Shown: piece by piece, positions 57,777-64,000 of the stretch
Numbering within the stretch: position 1 is the first letter of the stretch
Layout of the letters: each line of letters starts with the position of its first letter
DNA from: Shewanella marinintestina
GTDB taxonomy: Bacteria > Pseudomonadota > Gammaproteobacteria > Enterobacterales > Shewanellaceae
Assembly: GCF_023283845.1 (NCBI RefSeq)
Contig: NZ_JAKILC010000002.1
Location: forward strand, 62,001 to 126,000
DNA length: 64,000 nt
Reading direction: 5' to 3'
Notes under the pieces: model-generated
Database searches by the model: none
The model's input: the letters and a program-made list of their open reading frames with translations, nothing else
What the model was told of the DNA's origin: nothing
Translations under genes and position numbers: made by a program

Positions 57777-58280
57777 TTACTGCGCCAACTTTGGATATGT
57801 CACCACTTCGGCAGGCGGATAAGGGCATGGAGCACAATATACTTCAATGCCCTTAGACAACCAAAAAATCTCAGCTAAGCGATTAACTTTAGTAAGCAAA
57901 TCTAAGGTGGCAGCCCGATCGATATGTTGTTTAGCCTTAGAAGCGGCCAACATAATGCTATGACTAAGTTGATGTAATTCAGGGTACGCATCCAGCTGCG
58001 GCTGCTTAATGTAGTCACCCCAAATAACCTGCACTTCATCTTTAACTTTACGGCCATGGAGCTCTTTTTCACTCACCAAACGATTGAACTGCGCTAATTG
58101 ATTAGCTGTCATTACCGCAGGCTCTGGTAACTCTGCAAGCAAATCAACCATTCTTATCATGGTCAGTACCGCAAGCTGAGCCGTTATCGGATCGTAGATC
58201 TTACATGGGATATCGCAATGTGCTGACACCTCAACAAAAGGTCGTTTACTGTCTATTTTATTCAGTAATTTAGCTAACAT
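57777..58280 (-). CDS. sodN: SodN, nickel superoxide dismutase
   Basis: Ni-SOD removes superoxide in the cytoplasm using Ni in an N-terminal hook. The hook motif HCDIPCKIYDP is present, where His21, Cys22 and Cys26 provide the ligands after cleavage of a 20-residue leader. WGDYIKQPQLDAYPELHQLSHSI matches the later family core. The start is the ATG at 58280, with AGGAG 5 bases upstream. The C-terminus runs about 20 residues past the normal end and contains YCAPCPYPP. The sodX gene follows 9 bases later. A small His-rich membrane protein precedes it. Replacing an Fe- or Mn-SOD with a Ni form is a strategy for low-iron seawater. Confidence 0.93.
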   Translation of the reverse strand: MLAKLLNKIDSKRPFVEVSAHCDIPCKIYDPITAQLAVLTMIRMVDLLAELPEPAVMTANQLAQFNRLVSEKELHGRKVKDEVQVIWGDYIKQPQLDAYPELHQLSHSIMLAASKAKQHIDRAATLDLLTKVNRLAEIFWLSKGIEVYCAPCPYPPAEVVTYPKLAQ

Positions 58281-58301
58281 ACTCACTCCTACTCACAATC
58301 T

Positions 58302-58529
58302 TTAATTAACGGTTTGCTTTGCATGATCTTTCGCTGATGATTTCTTCGCTAACGTATGCTTGACTAATTTGTAGCTTAATACTGCCGCGACCAATATTGG
58401 CGCCGCCCATAAAAGGTGGATTAGATTAGCTGACTCAGCGCTATGGTCATGCCCAGGATGGGCTAGTACCGACGTTGAAAAAATCGTGAGTGCAGCGCCA
58501 ATCGCGCTGCTTAGGTATAATTTGTTCAT
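58302..58529 (-). CDS. Small His-rich membrane protein upstream of sodN
   Basis: The 75-residue product has a probable signal peptide ending at VLA, then AHPGHDHSAES, one membrane helix (about residues 36-57) and a basic Lys-rich tail. HPGHDHS is like the first residues of HupE/UreJ nickel-uptake proteins, which begin in this way after their signal. It could bind Ni or Co in the periplasm and aid delivery to SodN. It starts the sodN-sodX transcript, 15 bases before the sodN stretch with a ribosome site. I do not recognise a named family. Confidence 0.6.
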   Translation of the reverse strand: MNKLYLSSAIGAALTIFSTSVLAHPGHDHSAESANLIHLLWAAPILVAAVLSYKLVKHTLAKKSSAKDHAKQTVN

Positions 58530-58663
58530 GAATAGTCCTTTATATAATCACTAATAATGATGGCGAATATTTAGCGATAACGGTTTAACACTGATACCTA
58601 TCAAGCTTGTTTAAACTTCTACCGCTGCAATTGAGTTACTACATTGATTTAGCAAAAATAGCG

Positions 58664-59116
58664 TTAATGTATGGCACTGCTGCGCATACCAATAACATCT
58701 GCCGTTTGCTCTAGCGCTGACACGCAGTCTTCACACATAGGATGCCGCTTAGCAAAATCCAATAATGGCGGGATAGTGATACTTAAGCTTTGAAAAGCCG
58801 AACTGCGTACCTCTTCGCAAACCGTTTCATTGGTCGATAAGCTTTGCACTTCTTGGTGAGCATTCTTTAAATAATGCAGCGCTATGTCGCTTTGATTTTG
58901 GCACTCATATAAATGCGCTAAATTATGCATACCCGCGACCCAGGCAAACAGTAACTCTCTATCATCCACCTTATGTGACCACTGACTTTCAATCATAGAA
59001 ACCGCTTGCTGATAGCAACATTGCGCATCTATCCAAGATGCATCTCTAAAGTGTTGATTGCCAGAGCTCATGAGTTGTTGCCAATCTTTCATTTCACCAC
59101 CGCTGTAGTTATACAA
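58664..59116 (-). CDS. DUF2753-like TPR protein
   Basis: The 150-residue product reads like two or three tetratricopeptide helical hairpins (WIDAQCCYQQAVSMIES, AWVAGMHNLAHLYECQNQSDIALHYLKNAHQEV), a pattern I associate with the DUF2753 family of Vibrio and Shewanella. It ends in HPMCEDCVSALEQ, with a CxxC. Its function is unknown. The start may be TTG at 59116, with GGAG 7 bases before it, or the ATG at 59092 (MKDWQQLM). It lies upstream of the sodN cluster on the same strand, 134 bases away. Confidence 0.6.
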   Translation of the reverse strand: MYNYSGGEMKDWQQLMSSGNQHFRDASWIDAQCCYQQAVSMIESQWSHKVDDRELLFAWVAGMHNLAHLYECQNQSDIALHYLKNAHQEVQSLSTNETVCEEVRSSAFQSLSITIPPLLDFAKRHPMCEDCVSALEQTADVIGMRSSAIH

Positions 59117-59451
59117 GGTTAATCTCCAAGCATTGTTCCAGCGTATTAGCCGCTAAATGCTCGTAGGCTTTAATGCGTTATTGAAATACGTAATGAAGTA
59201 GTACATTCAAAAAGCATTAAATACGAATAATTCTCATTTAAAGTATCATAGGCAGAAAATGGGCTCAAATAGCAAAGACAAAATTTACTTATGTAAAGAC
59301 AATACAGATGAACCGATTCAGACCTTAAGTAAGCAGATAGAGTAGGCTCTGATGCAGAGGTTTAGGTTTAGTTGCAGAAGTGCAGATTTAGGTGAAGCAA
59401 AAACAGGTTGAATCCAGCATACCGTAAATTGATCCTGGATTTAATCCAGTA
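59117..59451. other. Non-coding region between the DUF2753-like and GNAT genes
   Basis: There is no gene in these 335 bases. A degenerate Fur-box-like AATAATTCTCATT lies at 59226-59238, and CTGGATT-T-AATCCAG at 59436-59450 is a near-perfect palindrome directly past the acetyltransferase stop. Neither is strong enough to assign. Confidence 0.35.
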
Positions 59452-59928
59452 TCAATCGCTAGCCAAATAGAGGGTCATAAAACAGCTATAGGGATCGAGC
59501 TGATAATCAGCAAAAGGTAGACACTCTTTAAAACCAAACTGCTGATAAAGTTTCTTTGCAGGTAAAAAAGCCGCCATAGTGCCTGTTTCAAGGCTCAATC
59601 TTTGATAACCACGCGCCTTCGCTTCAACAATAATATGGGTTAATAGCTGCTGTGCCACACCTTGACGTAAAAAGTCAGCGGATGTGCGCATAGACTTAAT
59701 TTCACCATGCTTAAGGTCTAGCTGTTTCAGTGCGCCGCAGCCTGCTAATCGCTCGCTTTGTTGCTGCGAAGTCCACAGACTCCAAAATGTTACGGCCTCA
59801 CCTTCTAGCCCTGATACATCCAATGCATGCACACTTTCTGGCGGCGAATGGGACGCCATATCCTCATGGTGCGATTTCAAAAGTTCAAGCACTTGTACGT
59901 TGTCTAATTGCCCAGCTTTTATTTGCAT
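59452..59928 (-). CDS. GNAT-family N-acetyltransferase
   Basis: The 158-residue product belongs to the GNAT superfamily, as shown by the acetyl-CoA motif IKSMRTSADFLRQGVAQQLLTHIIVEAKARGYQRLSLETGTM and the C-terminal FLPAKKLYQQFGFKECLPFADY. The pattern with an N-terminal LLKSHHEDMASHSPPESVHALD is like the YafP/YhhY-type group. The substrate is unknown. The ATG at 59928 has GGAG 5 bases upstream. The gene is about 50 bases downstream of the VOC gene on the same strand and may be co-transcribed. Confidence 0.8.
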   Translation of the reverse strand: MQIKAGQLDNVQVLELLKSHHEDMASHSPPESVHALDVSGLEGEAVTFWSLWTSQQQSERLAGCGALKQLDLKHGEIKSMRTSADFLRQGVAQQLLTHIIVEAKARGYQRLSLETGTMAAFLPAKKLYQQFGFKECLPFADYQLDPYSCFMTLYLASD

Positions 59929-59980
59929 TAGCACTCCATTAAGTTAATAAGTCTTCGCCTCTGAACTGCAAATAATAGGC

Positions 59981-60382
59981 TTAATTTAGCTGCAGCAGAT
60001 CCCACTTCGTACCGTAAAGATCTTCAAAAACAACTACAGTGCCATATTCTTCGACTCTTGGTTCTTCTTTGAAAATTACACCTTGAGACTGCATAATCTC
60101 ATAATCTCGCCAAAAGTCATTGGTATGCAAAAACATAAAAACTCTACCGCCGGTCTGATTCCCTACTGAGAGTTTTTGCTCATAGGTACTTGCTTGCGCC
60201 AACAACAAATTTGTTCCATTTGAGTTCGGGGGTGTAATTAGCACCCAGCGCTTACCATCGCCTAAATCGGTATCTTCAACCAATTCGAAACGCAATTTTT
60301 GAGTATAAAACGCAATCGCCTCATCATAATTTTCCACAACCAACGCGATAGCACCAATATTCTGCTTTATCTGTTCTTGCAT
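59981..60382 (-). CDS. VOC-family (glyoxalase/bleomycin-resistance-like) protein
   Basis: The 133-residue product has the beta-alpha-beta-beta-beta module of vicinal-oxygen-chelate proteins: IGAIALVVENYDEAIAFYTQKLRFELVEDTDLGDGKRWVLITPP, followed by VFMFLHTNDFWRDYEIMQSQGV and EEYGTVVVFEDLYGTKWDLLQL. Such proteins may be lyases, dioxygenases or binding proteins; without a substrate clue I cannot choose. It precedes the GNAT gene on the same strand and is divergent from mtnN. Confidence 0.82.
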   Translation of the reverse strand: MQEQIKQNIGAIALVVENYDEAIAFYTQKLRFELVEDTDLGDGKRWVLITPPNSNGTNLLLAQASTYEQKLSVGNQTGGRVFMFLHTNDFWRDYEIMQSQGVIFKEEPRVEEYGTVVVFEDLYGTKWDLLQLN

Positions 60383-60583
60383 TTTATTCTTCTGCCTAAG
60401 TTAAACAGTTCTAAGTAAAACAACTGAATCTCCACCGCCAGCAAGTGTGTTACAGGTTTTACTAGATAACAAGTATCTATGCTCGGCTTATCTCTCATCT
60501 TATCCACAAGGCTTTTTCACTAACACCAAATGCCGTGGTATATTAGCGCCCATATTCATTTAGGTAGTTAAAAAGGTCATTTC

Positions 60584-61276
60584 ATGAAAATCGGTATTAT
60601 TGGCGCTATGGAGCCAGAAGTTGCGCACTTAATTGAGTCAATGGAAAACCCAAGCTCTGCAACCATCGCGGGTATCGAATTTGTTGCCGGTCAATTAGCT
60701 GGCAAAGACGTTATTGTGACACGCTCAGGTATTGGTAAAGTGACAGCGAGCATTGCGACGACGCTACTTATCGAAAAATACGCACCAGATGCCATTATTA
60801 ATACTGGCTCTGCTGGCGGTTTTGTTGATGACTTAGCTATTGGCGATATCGTTATTTCATCTGAAGTTCGCCATCACGATGTAGACGTGACGGCATTTGG
60901 TTACGAGATTGGCCAAATGGCACAACAACCAGCTGCATTTATACCTGATGCAAAGCTTGTGAGTGCTGCGCAAAAAGCGGTTGCTAGCCTTGGTGAAGTA
61001 AAAACAATTGAAGGTCTAATTTGCACTGGCGATAGCTTTATTTGCGATCCAGTGCGTACTAAGACTATGCTTGAAAACTTCCCAACTATGGCTGCCTGCG
61101 AAATGGAAGGCGCCGCAATCGCTCAAGTTTGTCATCAGTTTAACGTACCATTCGTAGTTATTCGTTCTCTGTCTGACAATGCTAACAATGATTCTCCTGT
61201 TGATTTTGACGAGTACATTGTAAAAGCGGGTCACCACTCAGCATTAATGGTTATTGCTTTACTTAAGCAGCTTTAA
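60584..61276 (+). CDS. mtnN: MtnN, methylthioadenosine/S-adenosylhomocysteine nucleosidase
   Basis: MtnN (Pfs) hydrolyses 5'-methylthioadenosine and S-adenosylhomocysteine, clearing SAM by-products and starting autoinducer-2 synthesis. The family core is [57 protein letters not shown], and the catalytic region [33 protein letters not shown], where the final Asp is the base. At 230 residues it is of normal length. The start has AAAAGG 8 bases upstream. A CbiB-like gene follows 36 bases later on the same strand. Confidence 0.97.
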   Translation: MKIGIIGAMEPEVAHLIESMENPSSATIAGIEFVAGQLAGKDVIVTRSGIGKVTASIATTLLIEKYAPDAIINTGSAGGFVDDLAIGDIVISSEVRHHDVDVTAFGYEIGQMAQQPAAFIPDAKLVSAAQKAVASLGEVKTIEGLICTGDSFICDPVRTKTMLENFPTMAACEMEGAAIAQVCHQFNVPFVVIRSLSDNANNDSPVDFDEYIVKAGHHSALMVIALLKQL

Positions 61277-61312
61277 GCATCACCTAAAGTAATACAAGGG
61301 TAGCGCAACAAT

Positions 61313-62293
61313 ATGGTTCCAGAGTTTACGAAGATCTTTTCTCAAGATAGTCATCTTTACACTGGAGCCTTAGTGTTATTAGTGTCAATTTTATTGGCAA
61401 GAATAGCCCCATTACCGCGCAGCCTACAGCCACTTGAATGGCTATCTCAAGTGGCTAAAAACCTAAGTTTTAAAGTTAATCACACCAACCGCGCACCGTC
61501 TCAGCAAATCATTGCAGGTGTGTTAGCCAGTATATTACTGATTGTCCCTTTTTGGGCGATTTTGAGCTTTCTTATAGAGCTTGCAGAGTTTCCTTGGTTC
61601 TTTGAAGCGGTCTTCATTTACCTATGTTTGCAAGATGACCATTTTCGCTATATTGCTAATGAAGTCGCGATCTCAATTAAACGCGACAATACTATTCGTG
61701 CCCGAAGCTTATTAGAACCTTGGCTTAATAGAAGTACTCACTCTTTATCGAGTGTTGGCTTATGCAAAGCAACCATCGAGCGTCTTTCGACCACTTCAAT
61801 TTATGGCACTGTGTCAGCTATTTTGTTTTATGCTATCGGTGGCGTACCGCTATTGATTATCGCCCGGATGGTGAAACAATTAGAATTTAGCTGGCCGATA
61901 TACAATCCACAATTTAAATACTTTGGCCTCCCCATTTATGCTCTAAGCACTCTGCTGCATTTTATTCCGGCCAAGTTATGGACTCTGAGTATCGCTATAC
62001 AAGGCGGTCCTAAAAGTATAGTGGCACTGGTCAACCCCAAAACGACTGCTACGCCAATGAATGAGTACCAAACCAATGAAGTTGTTGCTTGCGCTTTAAC
62101 TATTGAACTGGGGGGACCGGTTAAGTTTAATGACGTAAAAGTTAATATGCCTAAACTTTGCTACGGTAATCATCCTAATGAAAACAGTATCCGCAGTGCA
62201 CTCAAACTTAACTCTATTGCTTTTAGCTTATGGGCAATAGCAATTATAGTGTTACCGAGTATCTGGGCATTACTGCGAGTAATACAAGGTTAA
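61313..62293 (+). CDS. Degenerate CobD/CbiB-like membrane protein
   Basis: The 326-residue polytopic protein belongs to the CobD/CbiB superfamily by its overall pattern (QQIIAGVLASILLIVPFWAI, VAISIKRDNTIRARSLLEPWLNRSTHSLSS, YGLP-type LPIYALSTLLHFIPAKLWTLSIAI). CbiB joins aminopropanol phosphate to cobyric acid. Two hallmark motifs are changed here: the GRDT motif is NRST, and the ES-x-AEN-x2-DG motif is ERLSTTSIYG, so synthesis of cobinamide is doubtful. The gene follows mtnN closely. The function is unknown; it could be a transporter or a regulator, as for the distant relative AmpE. Confidence 0.65.
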   Translation: MVPEFTKIFSQDSHLYTGALVLLVSILLARIAPLPRSLQPLEWLSQVAKNLSFKVNHTNRAPSQQIIAGVLASILLIVPFWAILSFLIELAEFPWFFEAVFIYLCLQDDHFRYIANEVAISIKRDNTIRARSLLEPWLNRSTHSLSSVGLCKATIERLSTTSIYGTVSAILFYAIGGVPLLIIARMVKQLEFSWPIYNPQFKYFGLPIYALSTLLHFIPAKLWTLSIAIQGGPKSIVALVNPKTTATPMNEYQTNEVVACALTIELGGPVKFNDVKVNMPKLCYGNHPNENSIRSALKLNSIAFSLWAIAIIVLPSIWALLRVIQG

Positions 62294-62501
62294 CAGCTAC
62301 TGCAAGCCCTAATTTCCAACCATTTATTCACAAACCGCAACAACTGAAAGCAAGCATATTGTTGCACAGCTGAAAGCATGTCTATATTTGGTTAAAATGT
62401 CGCTAATTAGGCGCTTCAGCCATTGTAATCATCTTGTATAAATTGTTGGCATTGGTATCATCCCTTACACACTATGTTATCTCGTTTTAAGGCTGATTCC
62501 T

Positions 62502-62891
62502 TTGTTCGATAATATTCATGTTTCACTAACAACGCCTGCGTTACTTTTCCCTGCAATTTCATTGTTGCTATTAGCCTACACAAATCGTTTCTTTTCCCTA
62601 GCGGCGCTTATTCGTAATCTTAGTGCTGATGGTAAACCTATACACACCGACCAGCTAAAAAACCTACGTCAACGCATTAGTATCATTAGACGTATGCAAG
62701 AATCAGGCGTTTTAAGCTTTGCCCTATGCGTGCTCTGTATGATTTTTATTTATATCGGCTTTAACAAAACCGGCTCGTTTATTTTTGGCTGTAGTTTATT
62801 TTTGTTGCTGTATTCACTACTTTTGTCAGTAATTGAAATTCGCATTTCTGTTGACGCATTAAATATTCATCTGGAAGAGATGGATAAATGA
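62502..62891 (+). CDS. DUF2721 membrane protein
   Basis: The product of 129 residues has three hydrophobic stretches and matches DUF2721 proteins by layout: [33 protein letters not shown], then a charged [32 protein letters not shown]. The function is unknown. The start is a TTG at 62502 with AAGG 8 bases upstream. Its stop overlaps the next ATG (ATGA), so it is co-translated with the TRIC-like channel. Confidence 0.7.
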   Translation: MFDNIHVSLTTPALLFPAISLLLLAYTNRFFSLAALIRNLSADGKPIHTDQLKNLRQRISIIRRMQESGVLSFALCVLCMIFIYIGFNKTGSFIFGCSLFLLLYSLLLSVIEIRISVDALNIHLEEMDK

Positions 62892-63511
62892 TTGATTGGA
62901 TCTATTTCTTCGATCTCTGTGGTACCGCCGTTTTTGCACTTTCTGGTGCGCTAGCTGCAGGTCGTCATAAAATGGATCCATTTGGTGTCTTGGTACTCGC
63001 CTCCGTTACAGCGATTGGTGGTGGTAGTATTCGTGACGCTTTGCTTGGCACTACCCCAGTATTTTGGATCCAAGACCCTAATTATATTACGGTGATTTTA
63101 GCCACAGTATTAGTCACATTTATCTTTGTCCGCAAACCTAAACGTGTTCCACGTTATATTTTGCCGGTGGCCGATGCATTGGGTTTAGCATTGTTTACAG
63201 TAATTGGTGTAGAGAAAGCTCTCAGTGTAGAACTCAGTGGCATGATTGCAGTAGTGATGGGCTTAATCACCGGCGTTGGTGGTGGTATTATTCGTGATTT
63301 ACTCTGTCAGCAAGTCCCTATGGTGCTACGCACAGAAATCTATGCCACTGCATCCATTGTCGGCGGGATCTGTTATACCGTAAGCTTACATTGGGGAGCC
63401 GCCGATATGTTCGCATTGTTATTTGCAATGAGTACCGCCCTTGTGATTAGATTAGCCGCTATTCGTTGGCACTTATCCTTACCAGCTTTTGATTTAAAGA
63501 CACCGCAATAA
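62888..63511 (+). CDS. TRIC/UPF0126-family membrane channel
   Basis: The 207-residue product has seven membrane helices arranged as two repeats of the UPF0126/TRIC family: [41 protein letters not shown] in the first and [49 protein letters not shown] in the second. The GGGxxRD motifs are the family hallmark, and bacterial members are reported as cation channels or glycine transporters (YadS/YicG). The stop and the next gene's ATG share one base (TAATG). Confidence 0.85.
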   Translation: MIDWIYFFDLCGTAVFALSGALAAGRHKMDPFGVLVLASVTAIGGGSIRDALLGTTPVFWIQDPNYITVILATVLVTFIFVRKPKRVPRYILPVADALGLALFTVIGVEKALSVELSGMIAVVMGLITGVGGGIIRDLLCQQVPMVLRTEIYATASIVGGICYTVSLHWGAADMFALLFAMSTALVIRLAAIRWHLSLPAFDLKTPQ

Positions 63512-63990
63512 TGAGATTAAAATTTTTAGGTTTACTGCTTATATTTTTTAGTTTGCCAAGTTTGGCGAACATTGGTGATATGCCCAAGGAGCAGCAACTT
63601 GCGATTAAATACATCCAAGCTTTAACCCATCAAGACTATGCAAACTTAAGCGGGTTTTATAATCGAGAAAGCATCTTTAACGATCGAACTGCCGGACGTA
63701 AATACACAGGTAAGCGCCATATTCTTCAGTTTCTCAAACGCGCTCATCGCGGCGTACTGGAATATAACTTTAATATCGAACACATGTTCAATTCTGGCTC
63801 ACTAGTAGTACTAATTGGGAATTATCGCTATAAAGGCCCTGGCGAGTTGTTTGGTAAACCTGGACGTATTATTGATATTGCCATCCCAGGTGTCACCACT
63901 CTCAGTTTAGATATGACCCATGAACGCGTAAAAGAGCACCAAGATCTAATGGACTACCAAACTATGGCGGATCAGCTGTCAGTGCAGTAA
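63511..63990 (+). CDS. Secreted SnoaL/NTF2-like protein
   Basis: The 159-residue product has a signal peptide ([19 protein letters not shown]) and the mature part reads as an NTF2-like (SnoaL-like) alpha+beta cone: QLAIKYIQALTHQDYANLSGFYNRESIFNDRTAGRKYTGKRHILQFLKRAHRGVL. The fold binds small molecules in a variety of roles, so no function can be named. It ends 10 bases before the window end. It shares a base with the stop of the TRIC-like gene, so the two are translated together. Confidence 0.65.
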   Translation: MRLKFLGLLLIFFSLPSLANIGDMPKEQQLAIKYIQALTHQDYANLSGFYNRESIFNDRTAGRKYTGKRHILQFLKRAHRGVLEYNFNIEHMFNSGSLVVLIGNYRYKGPGELFGKPGRIIDIAIPGVTTLSLDMTHERVKEHQDLMDYQTMADQLSVQ

Positions 63991-64000
63991 CCATTGCTTA

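Noticed and set aside
59226..59238. Fur-box-like AATAATTCTCATT
   Set aside because: Only part of the Fur pattern is present and nothing shows that the neighbouring DUF2753-like gene is iron-regulated; too weak to list as a site.
60500..60508. Single perfect TTATCCACA before mtnN
   Set aside because: About two exact TTATNCACA matches are expected by chance in a window of this length, and it is isolated, unlike the cluster at 38678-39121.

Overview
The window looks like the chromosome of a marine gammaproteobacterium, almost certainly a Shewanella. The gene order hptA-oxyR-cyaC-mutH-rppH-ptsP, then nhaA-nhaR, sdhE-ygfX, nadB-rpoE-rseABC-lepA-lepB-rnc-era-recO-pdxJ-acpS, and ffh-rpsP-rimM-trmD-rplS-aroF-tyrA-hcp-hcr-pheA is the arrangement I remember from Shewanella genomes. 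The genus call rests on this synteny and on protein similarity recalled from memory, not on a search. I see no tRNA, rRNA, CRISPR array, insertion sequence, prophage or plasmid feature. Nearly all the DNA is coding and the genes are intact.

Layout. 1-983 is the 3' end of pheA, with an unusual C-terminal extra domain. 996-5727 holds a CPA1 antiporter, a small membrane protein and the nitrosative-stress pair hcr/hcp. 6116-8361 is aroF-tyrA. 8678-10632 is rpsP-rimM-trmD-rplS, followed by ffh. 12630-14843 is ypjD and a CNNM/CBS protein. 14918-18802 is an accessory patch: an MPO1-like protein, a YwqK-repeat lipoprotein, a DyP peroxidase and an acetyltransferase. 18862-28350 is the long reverse-strand block from rpoE down to acpS, covering envelope stress, secretion, translation, RNA processing, repair and PLP synthesis. 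28571-33528 is nadB, sdhE-ygfX, nhaR and nhaA. 34023-38608 is thyA, a TauE-like exporter, ptsP and rppH. 39301-43839 is mutH, cyaC, oxyR, hptA and a radical SAM protein. 44347-50211 is gltBD. 50786-56835 is a choline-to-glycine-betaine locus: betI, betB, betA, a compact BCCT-like carrier and a TorF-type porin. 56987-60382 is another accessory patch with marR, nickel superoxide dismutase (sodN) with its protease (sodX) and a His-rich membrane protein, a DUF2753-like protein, an acetyltransferase and a VOC protein. 60584-63990 is mtnN, a degenerate CobD/CbiB-like protein, DUF2721, a TRIC/UPF0126 protein and an NTF2-like secreted protein.

How the parts work together. aroF, tyrA and pheA are the entry and branch points of aromatic amino acid synthesis; pheA here carries a catalytically dead DAHP-synthase-like domain, which may be an extra regulatory sensor. 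hcp-hcr, oxyR, hptA, sodN and the DyP peroxidase cover nitrosative, oxidative and redox stress. The bet cluster appears to be a complete choline import and oxidation unit, with a perfect BetI-type palindrome in front. rpoE-rseABC has a recognisable sigma-E-type promoter and the conserved DegS-site sequence in RseA.

The items most worth following up are the PheA pseudo-DAHP-synthase fusion, the cluster of DnaA-box-like inverted repeats between rppH and mutH, the compact BCCT plus porin in the bet locus, the sodN/sodX/His-rich trio with an extended SodN C-terminus, the degenerate CbiB-like protein beside mtnN, and the thyA locus, where lgt is missing from its usual place.
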